Positions 16,154 to 24,278 of a DNA stretch of 33,846 nt are shown here, piece after piece (position 1 is the stretch's first letter; each line of letters starts with the position of its first letter). The notes beneath the pieces were generated by a model. The model was not told the origin of the DNA. It was given only the letters and a program-made list of their open reading frames with translations, and made no database searches. Both the position numbers and the translations under genes were made by a program. The DNA is from Candidatus Harrysmithiimonas galli (GTDB lineage Bacteria > Bacillota > Bacilli > CAJFEE01): contig CAJFEE010000026.1 of assembly GCA_904373265.1 (NCBI GenBank), positions 1 to 33,846 on the forward strand, written 5' to 3'.

Positions 16154-16213
16154 ATGGAAACGGTAGAGTTGGTTGTTACGTATGATTTTCTCCATATGGT
16201 GTTGGTATACTGA
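16154..16213 (+). CDS. Second upstream ORF, 19 codons
   Basis: An ATG preceded by AAGGAAGGTGG opens a frame of 19 codons, METVELVVTYDFLHMVLVY, ending in TGA. It lies between the attenuator terminator and the ABC-F start. It would be translated only on read-through transcripts and could add a translational control step or couple ribosomes to the downstream gene. I do not recognise the peptide as a known leader. Confidence 0.5.
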   Translation: METVELVVTYDFLHMVLVY

Positions 16214-16251
16214 TAGAGTCTATACGGAGTGAAACATCATCGTGACACGGA

Positions 16252-16281
16252 CTTTGTATTTCATAAGACATACAAAGGAGG
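16252..16281 (+). promoter_or_regulatory. Small stem overlapping the ABC-F ribosome binding site
   Basis: CTTTGTA (16252-16258) is complementary to TACAAAG (16271-16277), the first half of the AAAGGAGG ribosome binding site at 16274-16281. The 7-bp stem with a 12-nt loop could lower translation when formed. Confidence 0.35.
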
Positions 16282-16290
16282 ATTTCGTTT

Positions 16291-17751
16291 ATGGCAATGA
16301 TTAAAATAGAAAATCTTACTTTTTCCTATCCAACGAGCTATGACCATATATTTGAGAATGTAAACTTTCAGGTTGACACCGATTGGAAGCTCGGTTTTGT
16401 CGGAAGAAATGGTAGAGGTAAAACAACTTTCTTAAACCTCTTGCTTGGAAAGTACGAATATAGTGGAAAAATAATCAGCTCGGTACAGTTCGATTATTTC
16501 CCATATCCTGTAACAGATAAAAGCCGATTAACAAGGAAAATCTTACAAGGAATTTGCCCATTTGCCAAAGAATGGGAGTTCATGCGGGAGCTATCTTATC
16601 TCGAGGTAGATGCTGATGTGCTTTGGCGACCATTTGAAACACTTTCTGACGGTGAGCAGACAAAGGTTTTGCTTGCGTGCCTTTTTTTAAATGAAGGGCA
16701 TTTTCTGTTGATTGATGAGCCAACAAATCACTTGGATATGAAAGCAAGAGAAATGGTATCGGCATATCTGAAAAAGAAAAAAGGGTTTATATTGGTATCT
16801 CATGACCGCTGTTTCTTGGATGGCTGTGTTGATCATATTCTGTCGCTAAACAGAGCGAATATAGAAGTACAAAACGGCAATTTTTCTTCTTGGGTGAAGA
16901 ACTTTGAACGGCAACAAGAATTTGAGATGTCACAAAATGAACGCTTACAAAAAGATATCAGCCGCTTACAGCAATCGGCAAAACGTTCTGCGGTATGGTC
17001 TGATCGAGTGGAAGCATCAAAAATCGGTGCAGCCGATAAAGGATATATCGGTCATAAAGCCGCAAAAATGATGAAGCGGTCAAAGGCAATAGAGGCAAGA
17101 CAACAGCAGGCAATCCAGAAAAAATCTGGATTGCTAAAAAATATCGAAATAAACAAAAAATTAAAACTATCACCACTGATATATCACGTAAATATGCTCG
17201 TTTCCTTTTCTGATGTTGCGGTCTGTTATGATGGGAATACAGTCTGTGATTCTGTTTCGTTTACGTTGCAGCGGGGGGCTCGGATTGTGCTTGATGGTAG
17301 AAATGGTAGTGGAAAAAGCAGTTTATTAAAGCTCCTATTGAAAGAACCGATTGGATATACCGGCATGATCACTATCGGATCCGGTCTTGTAATTTCCTAT
17401 GTGCCGCAGGACACTTTACACCTAAAAGGAACTCTGTCAGAGTTTGCGAAGGAAAACCATATAGACGAAAGTCTGTTTAAGGCGATCTTACGGAAGATGG
17501 ACTTTAAACGAATACAGTTTGAAAAGAATATACAGGATTTTTCGGATGGACAGAGGAAAAAGGTACTGATTGCCAAAAGTCTTTGTGAACAGGCTCATTT
17601 GTATGTATGGGATGAACCACTCAATTTTATGGATGTTTATTCCCGTATGCAGCTTGAGCAGCTGATAAAAGAGTTTTCGCCTACAATGATTTTCGTGGAA
17701 CATGACCAAGCGTTTAGAGATACGATTGCAACAAAGATAGTGCGGTTATAA
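16291..17751 (+). CDS. Lsa-type ABC-F ribosomal protection protein
   Basis: The product is 486 aa with two ATP-binding cassettes and no membrane segments. ABC1 has Walker A GRNGRGKT (38-45), signature LSDGEQ (118-123) and Walker B with LLIDEPTNHLD (139-149). ABC2 has GRNGSGKSS (336-344), FSDGQ (417-421) and LYVWDEPLNFMD (437-448). The DEPLNFMDVYSRMQ stretch and the length point to the Lsa group of antibiotic-resistance ABC-F proteins. These bind the ribosomal E site and displace lincosamides, pleuromutilins and streptogramin A. The interdomain linker at about 205-300 would set specificity. The long leader with attenuator supports drug-induced expression. The gene sits where Bacillus has prsA next to yhaL, suggesting acquisition. 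Which drugs it protects against is unproven. Confidence 0.9.
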   Translation: MAMIKIENLTFSYPTSYDHIFENVNFQVDTDWKLGFVGRNGRGKTTFLNLLLGKYEYSGKIISSVQFDYFPYPVTDKSRLTRKILQGICPFAKEWEFMRELSYLEVDADVLWRPFETLSDGEQTKVLLACLFLNEGHFLLIDEPTNHLDMKAREMVSAYLKKKKGFILVSHDRCFLDGCVDHILSLNRANIEVQNGNFSSWVKNFERQQEFEMSQNERLQKDISRLQQSAKRSAVWSDRVEASKIGAADKGYIGHKAAKMMKRSKAIEARQQQAIQKKSGLLKNIEINKKLKLSPLIYHVNMLVSFSDVAVCYDGNTVCDSVSFTLQRGARIVLDGRNGSGKSSLLKLLLKEPIGYTGMITIGSGLVISYVPQDTLHLKGTLSEFAKENHIDESLFKAILRKMDFKRIQFEKNIQDFSDGQRKKVLIAKSLCEQAHLYVWDEPLNFMDVYSRMQLEQLIKEFSPTMIFVEHDQAFRDTIATKIVRL

Positions 17752-17819
17752 AAAAGGCAGCAGTGAGCAATTCTCATCGATTTATCAGTATGTTGTTGAA
17801 GTGAATACAAGTAACGAAT

Positions 17820-17855
17820 CCCTTGTAAAATATACCATTTTGCAAGGGGTTTTTG
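17820..17855 (+). terminator. Terminator of the ABC-F gene
   Basis: CCCTTGTAAAA (17820-17830) pairs with TTTTGCAAGGG (17838-17848), with one G-T pair, followed by GTTTTTG. It lies 69 nt after the ABC-F stop. Confidence 0.85.
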
Positions 17856-18524
17856 TATGGCAATCTATGTATGTACTATAAGCATAAGGTGGGGGAAGCT
17901 TTGTAATGTTGTTTTTGATGTGAAAGCGAAAAGGATTTGCGTTTAAGTTTTTACGTTCCGCTTTTTGAGTGATACCTGTTGTTCTTTTTTTGGTTTTCTT
18001 TTGGTCTTATGTTTACTTGGAAAGTTCGCGATTGTACGGTTTATGGTTTTGGCTTTGTGGTAAATTCCTATAAATGTCCATATATGGATAATGTTTTTTT
18101 GGTAACGTTTTGATATAGCCAAGATTTTCTTTTCCGTTTGCTATATTTGTTTCCCCATTGCTCTTTTCTTTTGAAGGATTCCTTTTGTTTTAACATTGAT
18201 ATGCTGATAGACAACCAAAGAAAACTATGGTGCGATTTTCCCTGTATTATAGTAGCAGTCAAACTGACTAGATGTGCAAAGGCTTTTAGGGCACTCTGAT
18301 GACAATTTACGCTTATGCTATAAGGGAAGCAAAGTGTATTTTTACAAAACGGTTTGACAAAGTAGTCGGGGGAGAGGATAAAAAAACTTTTTCTTGTTTT
18401 GGCTCATAAGGACAAAAATAGGGGAAAATACAATAACTTTGGGTATGAAACTACTGAGATCTCAATAAAATCAAGGGTTTTCAGAGAGAATTTTTCATTT
18501 CAATTATGTTTAAAACAGAATAAA
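17856..18524. other. 670-nt stretch without a supported gene
   Basis: The minus strand is purine- and lysine-codon-rich, so open frames occur in more than one phase here. None has a ribosome binding site or a recognisable motif. I see no RNA gene. Confidence 0.45.
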
Positions 18525-18569
18525 AAAATATCTCCAACTGCAAGTTTGCTTTGTAGCTGGAGATATTTT
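18525..18569 (-). terminator. Terminator of prsA (convergent side)
   Basis: AAAATATCTCCAACT (18525-18539) and AGCTGGAGATATTTT (18555-18569) form a 14-15 bp stem with one mismatch. On the minus strand the stem is followed by a run of seven T, so it mainly terminates leftward transcription from prsA, 170 nt upstream. The plus strand has only four T after the stem. Confidence 0.75.
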
Positions 18570-18738
18570 AGAGCTTTTTATTTTCCTGTTGGTTTTATTA
18601 AAAATGGTTTGTTTTTATTTCTAGTTTTAAAACTATCATGTGTACTGTGTATAGATGCGCAATTTTAAATACACTTAGAATACTGATTTTTGTTTTTCAA
18701 TCTTTGGTCGATTTCAAACAAAAACATGAGATTAAAAC

Positions 18739-19695
18739 TTATTGATTGTTTTCAGTGCCATTGGTGTTGGTTTCCTCATTGGCGTTATTTTCATCGGTAT
18801 TGCTTTCGCTATCAGTGTTATTTTCATTGGTATTGTTTTCTTCACTTATAAATGTAGAAGATAAATCTTTATCTAAAATATTCACTTTGGATTCTTGAAT
18901 CAGTTCATCTAAATATTGCGCAGTTAATTCAGTTGTAATTTTACCTTGAGCAATTTGTTCGCGCAATTCACTCTCAAGTTCTTCAAATGTACCTTTTTCT
19001 GGTTTTTCGACCAATTTAATAATGTGATAGCCAAATTGTGATTTTACAACATCTGAAATTTCACCAACTTTTAAATTATATGCAGCATCTTCAAATTCAC
19101 TCACCATATCACCAGGTCCGAAAAATCCTAAATCGCCACCATTGGCAGCAGAAACTGTGTCGGTTGAATTTTCTTTGGCCAATTTTGCAAAGTCGGCACC
19201 TTCATCCAATTGTTTTTTCAAATCTTTTGCTTTTTGTTCTGCGTTTTCTACATCAGATCCAATTAAAATATGGCTGGCACGAATTTCTGGTTGATATTCT
19301 TTGTATGCGGTTTGCAGCTCTTCATCTGTAATTTCAATCTTACTGGTTACATACTTGTTGATCAATAAAGTTAATTTCAATTGTTGTTCGTATGCGGCAA
19401 TGGTATCAACACCAATTCGTTGTTGAATTAAGGAGAGTAGAGAATCGCCGTATTGTTCTTTTAACTTATCCATTTCTTCTTTTACTTCATCGTCAACATT
19501 AAATTTTTCTGATAAAAGTTTTTCATACACGAGGCTTTGAATTGCTGTTGCACCTCTTAGATCTTTTAATGTTGTATAAAGTTCTTCTTTTGTAATGTCA
19601 CCAGCGCTGGTTTCAGCAATTTTCTCATTGCTTCCACAGGCAGAAATTACTAAAACAGTGGATAGGCATAAAGCAAGTAAACCTCTTTTTTTCAT
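18739..19695 (-). CDS. prsA: PrsA, peptidyl-prolyl isomerase lipoprotein
   Basis: The product is 318 aa. It is an extracellular membrane-anchored foldase that helps secreted proteins fold after translocation. The signal peptide ends in a lipobox, LVISAC, with lipidated Cys20. The parvulin domain spans about 137-232 (ASHILIGS, GGDLGFFGPGDMV, FGYHIIKL), flanked by the N- and C-terminal SurA-like helices. The ATG at 19695 is chosen because AGGAGTG lies 9 nt upstream; a GTG four codons earlier lies inside that site. About 30 C-terminal residues are an Asn/Thr/Glu/Ser-rich low-complexity tail beyond the usual end. It is next to scoC, a classic regulator of exported enzymes. Confidence 0.95.
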   Translation of the reverse strand: MKKRGLLALCLSTVLVISACGSNEKIAETSAGDITKEELYTTLKDLRGATAIQSLVYEKLLSEKFNVDDEVKEEMDKLKEQYGDSLLSLIQQRIGVDTIAAYEQQLKLTLLINKYVTSKIEITDEELQTAYKEYQPEIRASHILIGSDVENAEQKAKDLKKQLDEGADFAKLAKENSTDTVSAANGGDLGFFGPGDMVSEFEDAAYNLKVGEISDVVKSQFGYHIIKLVEKPEKGTFEELESELREQIAQGKITTELTAQYLDELIQESKVNILDKDLSSTFISEENNTNENNTDSESNTDENNANEETNTNGTENNQ

Positions 19696-19751
19696 GATTT
19701 GTAACACTCCTATAAAATAATTTTGTATCTTTTCTGATACGTTACTTGATT

Positions 19752-19760
19752 ACTATACCA
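19752..19760 (-). promoter_or_regulatory. Extended -10 of prsA
   Basis: On the minus strand, TATGGTATAGT gives TATAGT preceded by TGG, a TGn extended -10, 57 nt upstream of the prsA start. The -35 region is weak. A small hairpin (GTATC/GATAC) lies in the leader. Confidence 0.45.
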
Positions 19761-19984
19761 TAGGAAGGAAGAGAAAATAAAATAATAACGATTGTTGTGA
19801 CGAAATTGTTAATTAAAGTATCCAGTTTACAGATTCAAGTTCATTTTTAATGTTTGATAAAATTATGCTAAATAGACAGACATGCAATTTTGGTCTGGAT
19901 ATAAGCAGAAATCGTGATAAACGCACAGACATTTTTTCCTTTTTTCCATATGTTATTAAAGAAATCACGAAGGAGGGAATAAAC

Positions 19985-20095
19985 ATGAATAATTGTTGCG
20001 CAAATACAGGAAACGGTGGTTATGGAGCTGGTTTTGCTTTGCTTGTCGTATTATTTATCTTGCTGATTATTGTTGGTGCGGCTTTTATTTGCTAA
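19985..20095 (+). CDS. YjcZ-type sporulation microprotein, copy 1
   Basis: The product is 36 aa: a Cys/Gly/Asn-rich head (MNNCCANTGNGGYGAG) followed by one hydrophobic helix (FALLVVLFILLIIVGAAF). This is the YjcZ-family layout, found in spore-formers and linked to sporulation. The ATG at 19985 follows AAGGAGGG by 7 nt. The longer upstream frame has no such site. It is one of two tandem copies lying between the divergent prsA and the convergent scoC. Confidence 0.85.
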   Translation: MNNCCANTGNGGYGAGFALLVVLFILLIIVGAAFIC

Positions 20096-20164
20096 TGTGT
20101 CAGGCAGGTTGCAAATGATAAAGTTTTGCATAAAATAACGTATCACAATAAGGAGGTGTATGAG

Positions 20165-20284
20165 ATGTCACAATGTTGTGGTGGAAACTCATGTTGCGGA
20201 GGTTATAACGGTTTTGGGAACGGCTTTGCACTACTGGTTGTATTGTTTATTTTGCTGATTATTGTCGGTGCAGCGATTTTCTAA
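20165..20284 (+). CDS. YjcZ-type sporulation microprotein, copy 2
   Basis: The product is 39 aa, a close paralogue of the gene 69 nt upstream: a head of Cys, Gly and Asn (MSQCCGGNSCCGGYNGFGNG) and an almost identical hydrophobic helix (FALLVVLFILLIIVGAAIF). AAGGAGGTG lies 7 nt before the ATG. A CATAAAATA element at 20129-20137 fits the mother-cell SigK -10 pattern CATAnnnTA but lacks a clear -35. The two copies have diverged in the head while keeping the membrane helix, with different numbers of cysteines (two in the head of copy 1, four in copy 2). Confidence 0.85.
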   Translation: MSQCCGGNSCCGGYNGFGNGFALLVVLFILLIIVGAAIF

Positions 20285-20337
20285 GTATTTGCTAGGATGT
20301 ATGTATAGTCTTTGGATATAAATTACCCTATATTCAA

Positions 20338-20386
20338 AAAAAGAACTGAGACACACGCATATGAAAGCGAGTGCTCAGTTTTTTCT
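20338..20386. terminator. Bidirectional terminator between the YjcZ pair and scoC
   Basis: AACTGA-CAC-CGC on the left pairs with GCG-GTG-TCAGTT on the right, with small internal mismatches. A-rich sequence precedes it and TTTTTTCTT follows it, so it can serve the YjcZ genes from the left and scoC from the right. Confidence 0.75.
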
Positions 20387-20393
20387 TATTTAT

Positions 20394-20981
20394 TTATTTT
20401 AAAATACGTTCGGTACGGGTTGGGTTAAAGTCTTTTTTTGTTTTTAGGTTCCCATCAACTTCTTCAAATTCTTCATTAATATTTACAAGAGAATGTTCGG
20501 TAATATTCATAAAATCTTCACCATATAATGTGTGAACCATTCCGTTAAGCTCCAATAAAGTCGGAAATTTTCCGAACAATTCTTTGAGTGGAAGTGCAGC
20601 TTGATAAATTGAACTTTCATTTTTATTAAACGTTTCAACCAAATTTGAGTAAAGCTCCTCTCCCTTTTCGGAAAGTCGAACATATGTATTTCTTTTATCG
20701 TTTTCATTTTTTGAAAAAATAATATATCCACGTTCCTCTAGTTTTTTTGAAAAGTTGAAAGCAGTGGAAATATGCATAATGCCGAATTTTGCGATCTCTG
20801 ATACGCTTGCACCTTTTAAATGGTGTGTGATCCAAATGATATGATGCTCATTAATATTTAAGTCGTAAGGTTTAATCCATTGTTGCCAATCTTTTTCTAC
20901 GGCTTTCCACACCGCTTTTGAAAGTTGGGCTATACGATGCGTAAATAGTAGAGCTTCTTTAATTTCTGAATGTTGAGTCAT
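20394..20981 (-). CDS. scoC: ScoC (Hpr), MarR-family transition-state regulator
   Basis: The product is 195 aa (B. subtilis ScoC is 203). ScoC is a MarR-type DNA-binding repressor of exoprotease genes and sporulation functions during the transition state. The highly conserved core is clear: [20 protein letters not shown], then the winged helix with [20 protein letters not shown] as recognition region and KLEERGYI followed by [10 protein letters not shown] as wing. The C-terminal tail ([11 protein letters not shown]) differs from B. subtilis. The ATG at 20981 sits 6 nt after GGGGGA; an ATG two codons earlier is too close to it. It follows yhaH by 78 nt and may be in the hit-yhaH operon. Confidence 0.95.
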   Translation of the reverse strand: MTQHSEIKEALLFTHRIAQLSKAVWKAVEKDWQQWIKPYDLNINEHHIIWITHHLKGASVSEIAKFGIMHISTAFNFSKKLEERGYIIFSKNENDKRNTYVRLSEKGEELYSNLVETFNKNESSIYQAALPLKELFGKFPTLLELNGMVHTLYGEDFMNITEHSLVNINEEFEEVDGNLKTKKDFNPTRTERILK

Positions 20982-21059
20982 TTTCATTCCCCCAAAAATC
21001 TAGAAATTGCCTTTTTTCTGTTTACATACCCTCTCTTTTGGTAGTTCAGATGCATGTTT

Positions 21060-21413
21060 TTATGGTTTTGGCAAATGATTTTCCAAATGCGTCAGTTCTT
21101 TTTGAAGCGATAAAAATTCCTGCTGCATTTTTGTATCGGATTCAGAATGAACAGAAACAGATGCATCCTTTTTTTGTGGAAAGATTTGTTTGTTTGTTTG
21201 TGTAATGAAATGGGTAATTTTGTTTTGAATGTCCTCTTGTGAATATCCTTGTTCTTCCATATATTCTTGTGCTCGTATTTTCAAGTTGGACATTTTTTCT
21301 TGTGCGAGCTTTTTCATAGCCTGCCCATTTTCGGTTTTCAGTACGTACATTGTTGCGCCTGCTGCGATTCCACCCAATAGGGCACCAAGCAATAAAGATT
21401 TTTTCTCAGACAT
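21060..21413 (-). CDS. yhaH: YhaH, YtxH-family membrane-associated protein
   Basis: The product is 117 aa. Residues about 6-24 form a glycine/alanine-rich hydrophobic segment (LLLGALLGGIAAGATMYVL), the hallmark of YtxH-type proteins, followed by a charged helical tail with KLAQEKMSNLKIRAQEYMEEQ and a second helix near the end (QQEFLSLQKELTHLENHL). The family is membrane-bound and often stress- or sporulation-associated without a defined reaction. AGGAGG lies 7 nt before the ATG. It begins 11 nt after hit and is probably in the same transcript. The B. subtilis order scoC-yhaH-(yhaG-serC)-hit is conserved here without yhaG and serC. Confidence 0.85.
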   Translation of the reverse strand: MSEKKSLLLGALLGGIAAGATMYVLKTENGQAMKKLAQEKMSNLKIRAQEYMEEQGYSQEDIQNKITHFITQTNKQIFPQKKDASVSVHSESDTKMQQEFLSLQKELTHLENHLPKP

Positions 21414-21424
21414 TTTGCCGCCTC

Positions 21425-21856
21425 CTATTTTTGCATTTCAGGATTTATTTTTTCGGCAATTCGTTGTAAAATTCCCGGTGTATACTTACTGCTGTTTGTT
21501 TTCCAGACAGCTAAATATCCGTCACCTTTTCCATAACGTGGAATTAAATGCACATGATAATGGAAAACTTCTTGCCCGGCATTTTTGCCGTTATTATTGA
21601 CAAGGTTAATACCGTCAACTTCTAGATTTTCTTGCATTTTCCCCGCAATTTTTTTCACTGCCTGGAATACTTGTGCGAGTGTTTGTTCATCTAATTCAAA
21701 AATATCTTTACAATGCTTTTTCGGAATCACCAATGTATGACCTTCCGTAACTTGTGAAATATCCAGAAATGCCAAAATATTTTCGTCTTCATAAACTTTT
21801 GCAGAAGGTATTTCATGATTAATAATCTTACAAAAAACACAGTTCTCTTGTTTCAT
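21425..21856 (-). CDS. hit: HIT-family nucleotide-binding hydrolase
   Basis: The product is 143 aa, matching B. subtilis Hit. HIT proteins cleave nucleoside phosphoramidates or dinucleotide substrates through a histidine triad. The triad HYHVHLIP is at residues 99-106 (His99, His101, His103), with GHTLVIPKKH at 39-48. An N-terminal CVFC at 6-9 fits the zinc site of this subgroup. The ATG at 21856 follows AGGAGGACAACAT. The long upstream open frame is not translated from this site. The gene is transcribed away from ecsA, as in Bacillus. Confidence 0.93.
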   Translation of the reverse strand: MKQENCVFCKIINHEIPSAKVYEDENILAFLDISQVTEGHTLVIPKKHCKDIFELDEQTLAQVFQAVKKIAGKMQENLEVDGINLVNNNGKNAGQEVFHYHVHLIPRYGKGDGYLAVWKTNSSKYTPGILQRIAEKINPEMQK

Positions 21857-21893
21857 ATGTTGTCCTCCTATCAAATTAAATTGTTCTGTTACT

Positions 21894-21902
21894 ATTTTAC
21901 CA
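21894..21902 (-). promoter_or_regulatory. Extended -10 of hit
   Basis: On the minus strand, ATGGTAAAAT gives TAAAAT preceded by TGG, a TGn extended -10 motif. It lies about 40 nt upstream of the hit start. No good -35 is seen. Confidence 0.45.
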
Positions 21903-22172
21903 TATTTTTCAAAAAGGAATAGTAGGCAGTAGAAGATTTTATAAAAAATTAAGAAGAAATATGGAGGTTGGAACAAAACGAGAATCCTTATCTTTATAAA
22001 ATGAGCCATAAGGTTCATATAGCAAAAAACAAACAAGTATACCATTTTTTCTTATCGTTTGTTTTTCTTTGAATCAAATTTTTTTGCCTTTGTCTCATGT
22101 GCCTTCTCATACCTTTTTATAGTATTTTTTGTTAAAATAAAAATAGCTATCATTCATGAAGGGAGGACATGC

Positions 22173-22904
22173 ATGCAGTCGCTATTAAAAGTTTCGCATG
22201 TGTACGGTGGTTATTTTGGAGTACCGGTTTTAAAGGATATTAGTTTTGAAATTTATCCTGGAGAGATTGTTGCACTCATTGGTTTGAATGGTGCAGGGAA
22301 AAGTACATTGATTCGGCATTTGATTGGTCTAATGAATCCGCAACAAGGAGAAATTCGAATCAATGGTCAGTCCATACATGAGAATGTGAGAGATTATCGT
22401 AGAACATTTACGTATATTCCGGAGATGCCTGTTCTATACGAGGAATTTACATTGGAAGAGCACCTGAGGTTTATCGGTGCTTCTTATGGTTTAGATGATG
22501 TGCAGATTGAATCACGAATGCGTATATTGTTGAAAGAATTTCGCATGGATGGTAAGGAAAAATTTTTTCCGATTCATTTTTCTAAAGGAATGAAGCAAAA
22601 AGTGATGATTATGAGCGCATTTTTGGTAGAGCCATCACTTTATATTGTGGATGAACCTTTTTTGGGATTGGATCCGCTTGGGATTCATTCTTTACTTGAG
22701 ACAATCACTGAGGTAAAACAAAAAGGTGCTGCAGTTTTTATGTCTACACATATTTTATCTACTGCAGAAAAGTATTGTGACCGGTTTATGATTTTACATC
22801 ACGGAAGGTTGATCTCAATGGGTTCATTGGAGGAAATTCAAGCACAGACTCAGCTTCAGAATGCTTCCTTAGATGAAATTTATTTTTCGTTAACGAAGGG
22901 GTAG
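22173..22904 (+). CDS. ecsA: EcsA, ABC transporter ATPase
   Basis: The product is 243 aa (B. subtilis EcsA is 247). It is the ATPase of the Ecs transporter, which in Bacillus affects protein secretion, regulated intramembrane proteolysis of RsiW, competence and sporulation. Walker A is GLNGAGKST (37-45), the signature is the atypical FSKGMKQK (137-144), Walker B is LYIVDEP (156-162), and the H-loop is STHIL. The ATG at 22173 follows GGGAGG by 6 nt; the longer upstream frame lacks a site. It is 7 bp from ecsB. A third gene, ecsC, present in B. subtilis, is absent: hemE follows ecsB. Confidence 0.94.
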   Translation: MQSLLKVSHVYGGYFGVPVLKDISFEIYPGEIVALIGLNGAGKSTLIRHLIGLMNPQQGEIRINGQSIHENVRDYRRTFTYIPEMPVLYEEFTLEEHLRFIGASYGLDDVQIESRMRILLKEFRMDGKEKFFPIHFSKGMKQKVMIMSAFLVEPSLYIVDEPFLGLDPLGIHSLLETITEVKQKGAAVFMSTHILSTAEKYCDRFMILHHGRLISMGSLEEIQAQTQLQNASLDEIYFSLTKG

Positions 22905-22911
22905 ATGAATA

Positions 22912-24120
22912 ATGAATCTTTGGAAAAAAAGGTTACAGGAAGCCATAGAGGAAATTACAAAATATGGGAAATATTTATTGAACGATCATGCTGGCATTTT
23001 TCTTTTTTTTCTATCCATCGGCGGAGCTGTTATGTATCAGAAATGGTTGTTTTCCCTGCCAAGTACGTTTCCATGGGCTCTGGTTGTATGTCTCTTTTTG
23101 GCTCTAATAATGAACCATCAGCCGTTTTTTTCTTTGCTTAAAAAAGGTGATATTGCTTTTTTAACACCACGAGAAGGAACAAGTGAGATGAGGCAATATA
23201 TTCAGCGTGCACAAATATTGAGTATTATTTTTCAGCTTTTTGTTTTGTTTGTATGCTTTTTTGTCTGTGTCCCTTTAATTTTGTATTTTACGGATTATAC
23301 CAAAGGAGAATGGCTGCAAATTGTCTTAATCCTTATCCTATTGAAGCTTTGGACATTTTATTTGTATCAAGTTCGTGCACGTCTGTTGTTTATGCAAAAA
23401 CCAGTAGCTGGCTTTATTCCATTTTTTTCGTTTATTGGTAGTTTTACTCTTTTATACTGTACCTTTATGTTTGGATTTTATGAAATTGTGTGGGGGTTAT
23501 TGTTTATTGTTTTTGGTATTACATTGTTTTTCTTATTGATTCAATGTACGAATGTTTTTCCTTGGCAATATTGGATTGAAAAAGAGGAGAGCAGATGGGG
23601 ATTTTTTTATCGTCTGGCCAGTCAAGTGACGACTGTTCCGAATTTGCCAATAAAAATTCGAAAACGCGCATATGCACGATTTCTACTGTCAGAAAAACGA
23701 AACACAGATCAAGAGCAGTTTCAATATGAATTTTCAAGAAGCTGGCTTCGAATGGGAGATTATTTTCCGATTTTTCTTCGATTGTTGTTCGTTTTTTTTG
23801 TTGTTGTGTACTATTTTCAACTTCATATCGGAGCTTGGGTCCTTGGATTGATTTTTCTTTTGCTTTATGGTTTGCAACTTTTGCCAATGTATCAGATTCA
23901 TCAACATGATTTATGGGAACAGGTGCTGCCGTTAGATGGGACAATTCGTAAACAAGCATTTATTCACTTTATTCAAGGGAGGTTGTTTTTGTTTAGCGGG
24001 TGTATGAGCGGAGGTATATTGATTTTTACCTTTCATTGGTGGAGTTTCGTCGGTGGACTGGTTTTATTTTTGTTGCTTTCTATTTTGTTTTCAAAGTTTT
24101 ATATTGCAAATAAAATATGA
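22912..24120 (+). CDS. ecsB: EcsB, ABC transporter membrane subunit
   Basis: The product is 402 aa (B. subtilis EcsB is 408). Several hydrophobic helices are visible: about 27-46, 60-75, 100-150, 160-215, 290-330 and 360-400. Amphipathic charged loops lie between them, including FYRLASQVTTVPNLPIKIRKRAYARF and later parts typical of EcsB. It forms the membrane part of the Ecs exporter with EcsA. AAGGGGTAGATGA precedes the ATG, and only 7 nt separate it from ecsA, so translation is probably coupled. No clear terminator follows before hemE. Confidence 0.92.
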   Translation: MNLWKKRLQEAIEEITKYGKYLLNDHAGIFLFFLSIGGAVMYQKWLFSLPSTFPWALVVCLFLALIMNHQPFFSLLKKGDIAFLTPREGTSEMRQYIQRAQILSIIFQLFVLFVCFFVCVPLILYFTDYTKGEWLQIVLILILLKLWTFYLYQVRARLLFMQKPVAGFIPFFSFIGSFTLLYCTFMFGFYEIVWGLLFIVFGITLFFLLIQCTNVFPWQYWIEKEESRWGFFYRLASQVTTVPNLPIKIRKRAYARFLLSEKRNTDQEQFQYEFSRSWLRMGDYFPIFLRLLFVFFVVVYYFQLHIGAWVLGLIFLLLYGLQLLPMYQIHQHDLWEQVLPLDGTIRKQAFIHFIQGRLFLFSGCMSGGILIFTFHWWSFVGGLVLFLLLSILFSKFYIANKI

Positions 24121-24278
24121 AGGATTTATCGAGAAAATATGAACTTCGCATTTTTTGTAAATAAAATGTAACCAAATTTTGAACAATGGAATATAAAACT
24201 GTACGACTTCTTGATTTATATGTATAGTTTGTTAAGGATAAGATTTTATTACATATGGAAATAAGGATGGTGAAATGG

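Noticed and set aside
18068-18262. Minus-strand 64-codon Lys/Arg-rich frame
   Set aside because: This strand is purine-rich so more than one frame stays open here; no ribosome site and no frame stands out.
18399-18668. Plus-strand 89-codon open frame
   Set aside because: It runs straight through the strong inverted repeat at 18525-18569 (the prsA terminator), has no ribosome binding site and no recognisable motif.
23519-23959. Minus-strand 146-codon frame inside ecsB
   Set aside because: It is a shadow of ecsB, which has the conserved product, operon context and ribosome binding site.
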